Source: Chloroflexota bacterium (GTDB lineage: Bacteria; Chloroflexota; Dehalococcoidia; Lucifugimonadales; JACPCK01). Taken from it: DNA of 33,679 nucleotides. Every line of letters starts with the position of its first letter. The stretch's first letter is position 1. The stretch covers positions 1 through 33,679 of the forward strand of contig JACPCK010000051.1 in the NCBI GenBank assembly GCA_016179845.1, in the 5' to 3' direction. This document shows, one piece after another, positions 8,461-16,187 of this stretch. The notes below the pieces were generated by a model that saw only the letters and a list, made by a program, of their open reading frames with translations, ran no database searches and had not been told where the DNA came from. A program made the position numbers and the translations under genes.

Positions 8461-9425
8461 AGATTGTATCTACAATAGTACAAGCCATTCTAGCGATTGG
8501 CCTGCTGGCCCTGGTAGCAGCGGGTTGCGCCAGGACCACAACCCAGGCACCTTCCGGGCAGGTGAGCGTGGCCCCGGTACCAAAGGACATTGCCCGGCCC
8601 GACATGCTGGTGGACACGGTGTGGCTCTCTTCCCGCCTCAACGATAGCAAGGTCCGCATCATCGACGTGCGGGCTGCGGACAAGTACCAGGAGAGCCACG
8701 TCTCTAACTCCTTCAGCCTGCCCTCAGCCCTCTTCACCAGCAAGGCAGGGAGGATGACCAATGAGCTTCCTGCCCCGGAGCAGTTCGCTGAGGTTATGGG
8801 CTCCATGGGAGTAAAAGCCGATACCCAGATTGTGATCTACGATGAAGGGAACGGCCTCACGGCCAGCCGGCTCTACTGGACGCTGGACTACTTTGGCCAC
8901 CCCAAGATAAGCCTACTCAACGGGGGCTTTGGCGCCTGGACGGCAGAGAGCCGGGAGGTGACCAAGGTGGCACCATCCTCGGCCAAGACCAAGTGGACAC
9001 CGAAGCCGGACCCCAGCAAGCTGGCTACCAAGGAACTGGTCCTTGCCGTCACGAAGAACAAGGCAGCTTCAGTGCTGGACAGCCGCTCTGCCAAGGAGTA
9101 CACGGGGGAGGACAAGAGGGCCGACCGCGGAGGACGCATTGTGGGGGCCGTCAACGTGGACTGGGCGACCACGGTAGCAACCGTAAGCGGAGTGAGCAGC
9201 TTCCGCTCGGGCGCGGAGATACGGGGCCTCTTCGAGCAGGCGGGGCTCAAGCCCGACCAGGAGATCATCACCTACTGCCAGTCGGGGGTGCGCGCCGCTC
9301 ACGCCTACTTCACGCTGAAGCTGAATGGCTACAAGAAGGTGCGGAACTACGACGGCTCCTGGGAGGAGTGGGGCAACGACCCGCAGCTTCCCATGGAGAC
9401 TGGCCCAGCCAAGTCCGGAATGTAG
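8457..9425 (+). CDS. surface-anchored tandem-rhodanese lipoprotein (sulfurtransferase)
   Basis: A protein of 322 residues with a signal peptide and lipobox LVAAGC (Cys22), so it should be anchored outside the membrane. Two rhodanese domains follow. The N-terminal one (about 55-165) has RIIDVRAADKY and the usual fold, but Asp-Glu-Gly-Asn replaces the catalytic cysteine loop. The C-terminal one (about 190-315) carries the active-site loop CQSGVRA with Cys274. This is the thiosulfate or 3-mercaptopyruvate sulfurtransferase architecture, inactive plus active domain. ATG 8457 overlaps the tusA-like stop. An extracytoplasmic rhodanese upstream of a thiosulfate-type importer suggests it processes sulfur compounds before or during uptake. 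The true donor and acceptor are not deducible from sequence. Confidence 0.92.
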   Translation: MKIVSTIVQAILAIGLLALVAAGCARTTTQAPSGQVSVAPVPKDIARPDMLVDTVWLSSRLNDSKVRIIDVRAADKYQESHVSNSFSLPSALFTSKAGRMTNELPAPEQFAEVMGSMGVKADTQIVIYDEGNGLTASRLYWTLDYFGHPKISLLNGGFGAWTAESREVTKVAPSSAKTKWTPKPDPSKLATKELVLAVTKNKAASVLDSRSAKEYTGEDKRADRGGRIVGAVNVDWATTVATVSGVSSFRSGAEIRGLFEQAGLKPDQEIITYCQSGVRAAHAYFTLKLNGYKKVRNYDGSWEEWGNDPQLPMETGPAKSGM

Positions 9426-9451
9426 GGGCTGCTGCGAAACTGCAACCAGGA

Positions 9452-9493
9452 CGGGGCCAACTCGCTCCATTGCTGAAGAGAGGATTGGCCCCG
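9452..9493. terminator. inverted repeat between convergent genes
   Basis: CGGGGCCAA and TTGGCCCCG, 9 bp each, are separated by 24 nt. They sit between the convergent rhodanese and alpha/beta hydrolase stops. A bidirectional termination role is plausible but there is no clear T-run. Confidence 0.35.
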
Positions 9494-9498
9494 AACAA

Positions 9499-10341
9499 TC
9501 ACGTCTTCAGGAAGTCGCGGATTACCGCCTCGTACTCGCCAGGGGCGTCCGCCAGGATATTGTGGGTGGCGCCCTTGAAGTGATGAACCGTGGCGTTGGG
9601 CATGAGGGCGAGCATCCGGTCGACTGTCTCAGCGGCCAGGATCTCGCTCTTCTCGCCGTGCAGGATGATAGTCTTGCAGGTGATCTTGGCGCACTGGGCC
9701 CACAGGTAGGGCACCTCTTTGAGCCCGAAGGAGCCGGTGATCCAGAAGAGCTCTGGGTCGGCCTTCCACACCAGCTTGCCTGAGTAGTTGCTCCGCAGGG
9801 CATGCTTCATCGTCTGCTGTTGGCGGTCGGGGGACCAGTCCGGGAAGGCCTCCTTGTAGTAGGTTTCCGCCTCCTCCCAGGAGCGGAAGGAGGTAGGCCT
9901 TCCTCCTACACGCCTGTTGATGTTTCGAGCCCCCTCGCGGGGCAACTCAGGCCCGCACTCGGACAGGACGAGATGGGCCAGCATATCCGAGTGGTCCCCG
10001 GCGAAGTCGATGAGGTTGCGGGCGCCGAGGGAGTGGCCCGTGGCATCGAAGGGGGCGAGGTTTAGCTGGCGGGCGAACTCGTAGAGATCCGAGCCAAAGG
10101 CCTGGACAGGATAGCCTTCCTTGGTCCAGTCGCTATCGCCGTGGCCCCTCTGGTCCAGGGCAAGGACATGGCTATGCTGGGCCCACTTGGGGGCGAAGCT
10201 GTCCCAGTTATGGGCATTCCCTGTGATGCCGTGAAGGAGCACGTGGGTCCGCCCTTTCCCACCCCAGTCCAGGTAGTGGAGCTTCAGGCCGCTCACCTGA
10301 GCGAACTTGTCCGCCGGAGCCGTCCCCACACTTGCAGTCAT
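9499..10341 (-). CDS. alpha/beta hydrolase
   Basis: A soluble alpha/beta-hydrolase-fold protein of 280 residues. The start is ATG at 10341, because AGGAGGAGG lies just upstream; a longer form would begin in the Shine-Dalgarno region. Visible features are the oxyanion-hole HGITGNAHNW (38-46), the DQRGHGDS strand (63-70), the nucleophile elbow GHSLGA with Ser104, and the late histidine His260 in GATHNILADAP. The acid position lies in LHGEKSEIL, where Glu233 appears in place of the usual Asp. Esterase, lactonase, C-C hydrolase and haloperoxidase-like members all share this fold, so the substrate is open. It stands alone, convergent with the rhodanese gene, with a 14-bp palindrome upstream that may be its operator. 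Confidence 0.88.
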   Translation of the reverse strand: MTASVGTAPADKFAQVSGLKLHYLDWGGKGRTHVLLHGITGNAHNWDSFAPKWAQHSHVLALDQRGHGDSDWTKEGYPVQAFGSDLYEFARQLNLAPFDATGHSLGARNLIDFAGDHSDMLAHLVLSECGPELPREGARNINRRVGGRPTSFRSWEEAETYYKEAFPDWSPDRQQQTMKHALRSNYSGKLVWKADPELFWITGSFGLKEVPYLWAQCAKITCKTIILHGEKSEILAAETVDRMLALMPNATVHHFKGATHNILADAPGEYEAVIRDFLKT

Positions 10342-10423
10342 ATGCCTCCTCCTACGCAATAAGAATTGCTATCTTGTGGACGACCGCTGCCGATCAACGC
10401 CGGGTCAGGCAACTGGAAAGTCT

Positions 10424-10437
10424 CTGTCCGCGGACAG
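10424..10437. promoter_or_regulatory. perfect 14-bp palindrome, candidate operator
   Basis: CTGTCCGCGGACAG is a perfect dyad about 85 bp upstream of the minus-strand alpha/beta hydrolase start. The position suits a dimeric repressor such as a TetR-type protein, but none is encoded nearby. The rest of 10360-10741 has no gene that I can support. Confidence 0.4.
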
Positions 10438-10741
10438 GGCACAAGCTGCGTGGCCTCTACGCAGAAATAGCTATGAAACCCATTGTCGCAGGCCTGAACC
10501 ATAATATAGGGGGGTGTAGCACAGTGTCAATGTTTCGCGGCGGATTCTTTTTATGGCGGAAAGGGACGCCAAGCCCCGAAGCTAGCACCCTCTCTTGGGA
10601 CTATGGTAGGCCTCTGTGGACAGTACTCGAACCTTCTACGGCCGGAGCTGGTGGCTAGGCTGAGGAGACTTTTAGCCGCTCATTCATGACTTCGCCGGTA
10701 GGACCCAACGAGGCGTTCAGGGCTGGAGTATTGGAACCGGC

Positions 10742-12319
10742 TCAGGCGGGGGACTTCTCAGAAACCGCCTTACGTACCGCCTTGGCCAACAGGGCGAATA
10801 TCTCGCCCTGTTGGCCCCAATATGTCAAAAGGACATGCCGCTCTTCCTTGCCAAAGAACAATAGGGAATAAATCATGGCAGCCTTGACGTGCTGTGCCGG
10901 CTCGCTGTCCCAATGTCCTCTGAGTACAGTGCGACTCGCCGCATTGCCGAACTTGCCAACAAAAATTGCGCAGAGCGCACGAAGTTCCTCACTCCTCCGG
11001 AGGTCGGTCAGAATGTTCAGGGCGTCTGAGACCGAACTTGGAGGGTTTGAGGATGCGCTGAGCAAAGCAGCGATCGGCCACTGTAGTTCCGAGTCGTAGG
11101 CTGTCTTCGACTTGAGCATCTCTTGGAGCGCCCCCCGTACGTCATCGCGGCCTCGAGCGAATTTCGAGAGATAAGCGCAGTACGTACGCGTCATGTGCGG
11201 GCGGTGCCCAAGTTCAGCCAGGACATCACTAATAATGGCATCTGAGCCGAGTCGGCCGTACGCGGTCAAACAGAAGCGGTCCAATTGATCGCGTTTCTCT
11301 CCCTTTTCGATGGGCCTCGCCTCCCACAACCTATTAAGCGCCTGCGACTCGGCAGCCTCCGTTGTCTCTGGGTCATCCTCCCAGGGGCTTTGGAAGCCGT
11401 ATCCGAAGGCGGCAATGCCCTCCTCAATCTCTATTAAAACCTCTTCTCTCGCTGTTTCAAACAGACGATCCAATTCGGTTTCCTCGTGAACAGCCTTTTC
11501 GGAGGTGACTATTGAAGTCTTAGCCTCGTTGGGATCAAGACCTATAGTCCTAAGGAAACGAGTGAGCGGAGCAAGACTACTGCGAGCAGCGAACTCCTCA
11601 TTGAAGAACATCACAATGTCGTCGACGTATCGGACGGACGGAATACCACGCGAAGCAGCGTAGGTGTCAAAGGTGCTGAGGTAGTAGTTGCCAAGTAGAT
11701 CAGAGGGGAACATCCCTTGTGGAAGACCATGAGAGAAGCGGCCACTCCAGGCTTCTAGCATCGTCTTCACGAGGAGGCGGATGACCCCGTCTGGTACGCC
11801 CGCTGAGGTAAGCAGGTTCTCCAGTGTGTGGTGATTGACGTGGAAGAAGTATGAAGCAATGTCTGTTCTGAGAGCGAATGAGGACTTTGACGCGGCGGTT
11901 GCCATCGCCTCCCTGTACTCTTCGTAAGTCTCCGGGCGCGGGCGAAACATGATATTGCTGTCATCCGGCCTAATCAACCGATAACTAAACACCCGCGCCC
12001 CATCGAGGTCGGAGTCCAAGTTATCAGCAATAAGATCGGCAACCGCCTGGTATATGATGCGGTCTATGGGTGTCAGTATTGAGCCTGGACGGGTAAGGCC
12101 GCTTGGTTTCGGGATTTCGGCTGTTATAAGAGAAGAGGGTTGATATTGCCCAGACTTCAGCTTTTCGATGGCGAGTGCCCAGAGATCGTCTGGCAGCATT
12201 GCATACAGCAGATGGTAATGCGGCGCATACACGAAATCGGTTTCCAGGTCATGAAGAATGCGCCCAAGAGCCCGACTCTTGTCAAACGCATCTACATACG
12301 AAGCATCAAGGCCAGCCAA
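10742..12319 (-). CDS. stand-alone reverse transcriptase with extra C-terminal region (UG/defence-type candidate)
   Basis: A 525-residue RNA-directed DNA polymerase. The palm motifs are all visible: PSGLTRPGSILTPIDRIIYQ (72-90), motif A RTDIASYF with Asp153, motif B HGLPQGMFPSDLLGN (197-211), and motif C YVDD (231-234) with the catalytic aspartates. Then follows LRTIGLDPNEAKT (motif D). No maturase X domain, HNH or zinc finger of group II intron enzymes is present, and no intron boundaries are seen. No retron NAXXH/VTG pair was recognised. Residues about 330-525 are rich in short amphipathic helices, resembling the alpha-repeat extensions of UG/Abi reverse transcriptases, many of which are anti-phage. 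TTG 12319 is supported by GAGG seven bases upstream. The gene is visibly more A/T-rich than its neighbours and lies next to a tRNA, suggesting transfer. Confidence 0.88.
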   Translation of the reverse strand: MAGLDASYVDAFDKSRALGRILHDLETDFVYAPHYHLLYAMLPDDLWALAIEKLKSGQYQPSSLITAEIPKPSGLTRPGSILTPIDRIIYQAVADLIADNLDSDLDGARVFSYRLIRPDDSNIMFRPRPETYEEYREAMATAASKSSFALRTDIASYFFHVNHHTLENLLTSAGVPDGVIRLLVKTMLEAWSGRFSHGLPQGMFPSDLLGNYYLSTFDTYAASRGIPSVRYVDDIVMFFNEEFAARSSLAPLTRFLRTIGLDPNEAKTSIVTSEKAVHEETELDRLFETAREEVLIEIEEGIAAFGYGFQSPWEDDPETTEAAESQALNRLWEARPIEKGEKRDQLDRFCLTAYGRLGSDAIISDVLAELGHRPHMTRTYCAYLSKFARGRDDVRGALQEMLKSKTAYDSELQWPIAALLSASSNPPSSVSDALNILTDLRRSEELRALCAIFVGKFGNAASRTVLRGHWDSEPAQHVKAAMIYSLLFFGKEERHVLLTYWGQQGEIFALLAKAVRKAVSEKSPA

Positions 12320-12439
12320 CTATGCACCTCAACCGAGATTTCCCATATCGGCTGATCCAGTGCCATCAGCAAGGTGCAACTGGGGTGGTCAGAGCATACT
12401 GCTGGGCTTTGGTGCTTGTCAATCTTTTGTACGAGAGTA

Positions 12440-12516
12440 TGGTGGCGCATACGGGATTCGAACCCGTGGTCTCCACCTTGAGAGGGTGGCGTCCTTGGCC
12501 GCTAGACGAATGCGCC
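12440..12516 (-). tRNA. tRNA-Glu (anticodon CTC), CCA encoded
   Basis: On the minus strand the acceptor stem GGCGCAT pairs with ATGCGCC. The anticodon arm CCACC-CTCTCAA-GGTGG gives anticodon CTC, reading GAG. The T arm is CGGGTTCGAATCCCG. The 3' CCA is encoded at 12440-12442, after discriminator A. The reverse transcriptase starts 120 bp downstream on the same strand; that spacer has only weak dyads. Confidence 0.95.
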
Positions 12517-12637
12517 GCGCATCTGGTATAGCTTACCACAGGGCCTCAGTCGTTGCACACGCCACACGGCTCTTGACAGGGAGGCCCTGCGGTGGTAAGA
12601 GTGAGCGCGGCGACCGAAACAGGACTCGAGGAAATCA

Positions 12638-14368
12638 ATGGCTGATGCTACTCCGGGACTGACCCCTGGGCCCCACGGGGTCATCGTTGTCCACGGGATC
12701 GGCGAGGGCCAGGAGAAAGGGGAGTTCCTGGCCCGGGTGGTCAACGGCCTGGCGGAAGCCCTGGAGGAGTCCCACGGGGTAGACGAGAAGGGGCAAGCAG
12801 TGTACCCCGTCATCCGGCGGCAGATGGACCTGACGGGAGACCCTGCTGGGGCCACCCTAGACATCACGGCGCCGGACAAGAGCCAGAGCACCTGGATATT
12901 CCGGGAGGCCTTCTGGGCCGACGCCTTCTACCCGCCCAAGGCATCGACGGTAGCGGGATGGATGCGTCGCGTAGGGAGCAGGCAGCTACGGTACATCTTC
13001 TGGGGGCTATGGAAGGACCCGGTCAACAACGAGAGGTTCCTGACGGAAGGGGAGCGGGAGAAAGAGAAGTACGGATACCGGGCAGGCCTTTTTCTAAAGG
13101 TGCTCTATTGGGTGGAGGTGGCAGCCGTCGGCGTGGCGCTTGTTCCGCTGTCCATAGCAGTACGCCTCCTGCTGCTGCTCCTCTGGCCCTTCTACTGGAT
13201 ACCCCGAATCAACCTGCTGAACGTGTTCGGCATCTACGACAAGGCCCTGAGCCTGCTCCACTCCCTGGACCCCCTCCTCAGCAAGAGCATCGGCGACGTG
13301 CAGAGGTACCTGGAGCATGGCGTCTGGTCAGCCAGTGTACGCGGCGTATTGGAGGGGGTGCTCCTGGCGATGCTGAGGGACGAGTACGGGAAGGTGGAAG
13401 ACATCACCATCGTGGCCCACTCCCTGGGATGCACCGTCACCTACGACGCCCTGGCTGAGGGAGGGCCCGTCGCTCAGGAGGTGAAGCGGCTGAGGCGGAT
13501 CGGGAGGGGGAAGAAGATCACCTTTGTAGGCGTGGGGAGCGCCATCAACCAGACCTTCGCCATGGCCGAGGGCTCTAACCTGTACGCCCAGCTCAACTTC
13601 AGGAAGCCTCTGGCAAAGGAAGTGACCGGGTACGGGGACCCGCTACAGCCCCAGGACCCGGAGGCCCTGCGGAGCCGTTTCTTCTGGCTTGACCTGTACT
13701 CCCGCTTCGATCCGGTGCCTGCCGGCGACCTGGACCCGTGGATTGAGGAGCGGGCGAAGATAAGCCATGATCAGATAAAGCGCCGACGGGTTATCAACCT
13801 GGACAGCCCCTTCCTGGACCACAGCCACTACTGGCTCAACAGGGAGCTGGTATTCCCGCGCCTCGCCAGGGCCATAAACGGTGGCGAGAAGTACCCCTGG
13901 GCGGAGGCGGCCATCACCCAGAAAAAGGTGGCCAGGCGGGTCAGAGGGGTCGCCTGGCTGGCCCTCATTCGGATAGCTTCCACGGCCCTTGTTGCAACCT
14001 ACGTAGGCCTCCTGCTATGGCATAGCGGCTGGCGGGCCGAGGTGGTAGAGCGGGTGGAGACCGCCGTGATCGAGGCCCCTGCATTGGGCAGCATCTACTG
14101 CCAGATCTCCAACGGTGCCCCCCACACTGAGTCTTTCAGGGAGCTGAAAGCCCTGGCCCCCTCGGCAAGGAAGGAGCGGCTGGAGCAGGCCCCCTATAAG
14201 GAGATGGACATCAGCCAGGATGTCCAGAGCTGTCTCTTGAAAGGCAATCCCCTGAGGTGGGACGTAGGGGAGCTGTTCATTGTCCTGTTCACCGGCGGGG
14301 CAGCCCTGCTCCTCGGCGTGGGCGCCTACGAGTCCACGAGGGCCACGCTCTTTCGGGACATCTCCTAG
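12638..14368 (+). CDS. membrane-associated alpha/beta hydrolase of unknown function
   Basis: A 576-residue protein that I can place only in the alpha/beta-hydrolase (lipase-like) superfamily. The N-terminus has VIVVHGIGEG (His19-Gly22, oxyanion region). A hydrophobic stretch at about 150-190 is likely membrane-inserted. The nucleophile elbow AHSLGC has Ser262, Asp358 in SRFDPVP suits the acid, and His395 or His397 in DHSHYW suits the base. Further membrane helices lie near 440-465 and 545-562, so the hydrolase core is split by and followed by membrane segments. ATG 12638 follows GAGGAA. The gene is monocistronic, and its stop codon lies inside the terminal repeat of the element at 14365. Phospholipase, lipase or acyltransferase roles are possible; none can be chosen from sequence. 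Confidence 0.8.
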   Translation: MADATPGLTPGPHGVIVVHGIGEGQEKGEFLARVVNGLAEALEESHGVDEKGQAVYPVIRRQMDLTGDPAGATLDITAPDKSQSTWIFREAFWADAFYPPKASTVAGWMRRVGSRQLRYIFWGLWKDPVNNERFLTEGEREKEKYGYRAGLFLKVLYWVEVAAVGVALVPLSIAVRLLLLLLWPFYWIPRINLLNVFGIYDKALSLLHSLDPLLSKSIGDVQRYLEHGVWSASVRGVLEGVLLAMLRDEYGKVEDITIVAHSLGCTVTYDALAEGGPVAQEVKRLRRIGRGKKITFVGVGSAINQTFAMAEGSNLYAQLNFRKPLAKEVTGYGDPLQPQDPEALRSRFFWLDLYSRFDPVPAGDLDPWIEERAKISHDQIKRRRVINLDSPFLDHSHYWLNRELVFPRLARAINGGEKYPWAEAAITQKKVARRVRGVAWLALIRIASTALVATYVGLLLWHSGWRAEVVERVETAVIEAPALGSIYCQISNGAPHTESFRELKALAPSARKERLEQAPYKEMDISQDVQSCLLKGNPLRWDVGELFIVLFTGGAALLLGVGAYESTRATLFRDIS

Positions 14369-14525
14369 AGGCTATTCGGAAAACCCTCACCCCCTAGCCC
14401 CCTCTCCCTTGGCAAGGGAGAGGGGGAAGAATATGTATCTGGGGGATACCCCCAGACCCCCGCCAGAATCCCGATGCCTCGGGACTCTGGACTCCCCCGG
14501 AGGGATATTTCCGAATCGGCTCTAG
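14365..14525. mobile_element. 161-bp MITE-like element with terminal inverted repeats and three hairpins
   Basis: The ends CTAGAGGCTATTCGGAAA and, inverted, TTTCCGAATCGGCTCTAG match at nearly every position. Inside are three hairpins: a perfect 13-bp stem at 14398-14426 with a GGC loop, a TCTGGGGG/CCCCCAGA stem at 14438-14456, and CCAGA..TCCCGA/TCGGGACTCTGG at 14463-14490. The interior is related to the repeat at the window start. It has no coding capacity. It lies between convergent genes and probably also terminates transcription. Confidence 0.65.
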
Positions 14526-14563
14526 TAGCTATTGAAGCTACTGGGGGAAACCCTGAACGCGGC

Positions 14564-15058
14564 CTATATGTCGCTGAGACCCAGGTCCTCGCGGAGCTGG
14601 GCAAGCTGCTGGGCATGGGCCCGCCAGTGGCGGTCGAAGGAGGAGCCAGCAATGATGAGAGGCGTGCGCTCCTCCTCGGGCCGGGTGGCGAAGCGGAAGA
14701 GTCCCTGGCGTGCCAAGTCTCCGGGAGAGGCAGTCCGCAGGATGTGGGCTGTAGAGCCGTAGATGTGCTCCAGCTCGGCGAGGAGGTCAGGAAGGCGCAT
14801 CCGTTGCCGCTCGGGGGTCATAAAGGGGTCATTGCCTACTACGGAGATAGCAGGATGGTCTTCTCTGAGGACTCGCTGCACCCAGGCCAGAACGTTCTGG
14901 CCTGGCGCCCCACCCAGATGAGAAAGGACCTGCCGGGCGGACCACTGGTCTGGGGAGGCGCGCCAGTCCAGGGCATTGGACAGACCGTCGGTCTGGCGGC
15001 GGAGCTCCAACCAGACTTGGTCCATGATGGCCAGGACCTCTTCCCGCGTATCGTACAT
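14564..15058 (-). CDS. DinB-like superfamily protein
   Basis: A 164-residue four-helix-bundle protein of the DinB/YfiT type. The pattern QWSARQVLSHL with His47 and the late DRHWRAHAQQL with two histidines fit the three-histidine metal site of the family. Members include thiol-dependent S-transferases and uncharacterised metalloenzymes, so the reaction is unknown. The start is ATG 15058, because GGAG lies six bases before it but directly abuts the alternative ATG at 15064. It lies 85 bp downstream of galU on the same strand and may be co-transcribed. Confidence 0.78.
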   Translation of the reverse strand: MYDTREEVLAIMDQVWLELRRQTDGLSNALDWRASPDQWSARQVLSHLGGAPGQNVLAWVQRVLREDHPAISVVGNDPFMTPERQRMRLPDLLAELEHIYGSTAHILRTASPGDLARQGLFRFATRPEEERTPLIIAGSSFDRHWRAHAQQLAQLREDLGLSDI

Positions 15059-15143
15059 GGGCATCTCCTTTCGGCCAAGGGTAACAACGCGAGTCCCCAG
15101 CGTCAATCTGTCGCCCTTACCTCCGCTCCTGTGCCTGGCCGCC

Positions 15144-16019
15144 TCACTGGCTCTTGTGCAGCAGGTCCCCCATCCACCGGCGGAGGTGAGGAGCATACTC
15201 CGGACGGGTGAGGGCCAGCTCCAGAGAGGCCCTCAACATACCCAGCGGAGTGCCCACATCGTAGCGGACGCCTCGGAAACGGCAGGCGTACACCTTCTGC
15301 CGCTTCAGGAGCAGGGCCAGTGCATCGGTGAGCTGAAGCTCGCCGATGGCTCCCGGCCTCACCCCTTCAAGGCAGTCGAATATCTCCGGCGTCAGGACGT
15401 AGCGGCCCACGATGCCCAGGTTGGAGGGGGCCACCGCCGGGTCGGGTTTCTCCACCAGACCCAGGACCTCGTAGGTGCGTTCGGCCACCTCCCGGGGCTC
15501 GATGGCGCCGTAGTTTCGGATGGCCTCCCTGGGCAGCTCCTCCACGGCCACCACGCTGGCCCCGAATTGCTGGTACACCTCCAGAAGCTGAGCAATGCCC
15601 GATTTGGGCGGGTGGTAGATGATATCGTCAGGAAGGAAGACGGCGAAGGGCTCCTTGCCCACGGCAGGACGTGCACAGAGGACGGCGTGGCCCAGGCCTA
15701 GCTGCTCCTGCTGGCGGACAAAGACCACCTCCGCCATGGAGGCGACGCGCCGGACCTCCTCAAGGCCGGCCGTCGCCCCTTTCTGGGCCAATGCCCGCTC
15801 CAGCTCCGGGGACCGGTCAAAGTAGTCGGCCATCGCTTCCTTGCCGCGAGAGGTGACGATGACGATCTGAGTTATGCCGGCGGCAACGGCCTCCTCCACC
15901 ACGTATTGGATCATGGGCCGGTCCAGGATGGGTAGCATCTCCTTGGGAATGGTTTTAGATGCGGGAAGAAAGCGAGTACCAAAGCCTGCGGCAGGGATGA
16001 CCGCTTTTTTTACCTGCAT
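15144..16019 (-). CDS. galU: UTP-glucose-1-phosphate uridylyltransferase
   Basis: This cytoplasmic enzyme forms UDP-glucose from UTP and glucose-1-phosphate for cell-surface polysaccharides and glycosylation. From ATG 16019 the protein is 291 residues, typical for bacterial GalU, and begins MQVKKAVIPAAGFGTRFLP, the nucleotide-binding signature expected at the very N-terminus. PKEMLPI, the LPDD metal-binding motif, VEKP and GELQLTDAL follow in family order. In-frame codons continue upstream to 16106 but are not conserved in the family, so the shorter start is preferred despite only a weak GGGG site. The neighbour downstream is the DinB-like gene; upstream is a divergent lipoprotein gene. Confidence 0.95.
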   Translation of the reverse strand: MQVKKAVIPAAGFGTRFLPASKTIPKEMLPILDRPMIQYVVEEAVAAGITQIVIVTSRGKEAMADYFDRSPELERALAQKGATAGLEEVRRVASMAEVVFVRQQEQLGLGHAVLCARPAVGKEPFAVFLPDDIIYHPPKSGIAQLLEVYQQFGASVVAVEELPREAIRNYGAIEPREVAERTYEVLGLVEKPDPAVAPSNLGIVGRYVLTPEIFDCLEGVRPGAIGELQLTDALALLLKRQKVYACRFRGVRYDVGTPLGMLRASLELALTRPEYAPHLRRWMGDLLHKSQ

Positions 16020-16172
16020 GGACAACCCCAGCTCTTGATGTGTCTGCAAAAGGGGCCCGGCAGGCCCCGCGTACTTGGAGAGATCAAAGGGGTTCTGATG
16101 GGCCAAGCGACTGCTATTGTAGCACCCCCATAGGCCCGGAGGTAGGGGCGTGTGCCAAACGGGAGGACGCGG

Positions 16173-16178
16173 TATGAT
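16173..16178 (+). promoter_or_regulatory. candidate -10 box
   Basis: TATGAT lies just before the lipoprotein gene and would place the transcript start near 16185. This makes the GTG at 16188 nearly leaderless, or favours TTG 16209, which has GAGGAAG upstream. Confidence 0.35.
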
Positions 16179-16187
16179 TTAGCAGAC

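Noticed and set aside
10742-12319. Group II intron or retron
   Set aside because: No maturase X domain, endonuclease domain, intron boundary or msr/msd-like inverted structure was recognised around the reverse transcriptase.
12320-12439. An integration site (att) duplication of the tRNA-Glu 3' end flanking the reverse transcriptase
   Set aside because: I found no second copy of the tRNA 3' sequence near 10560-10745, so an integrated island cannot be claimed.
14474-15211. A 245-codon plus-strand frame opposite the DinB-like gene
   Set aside because: It begins inside the MITE-like element and runs antisense to the DinB-like protein, which has better motifs and a better start.
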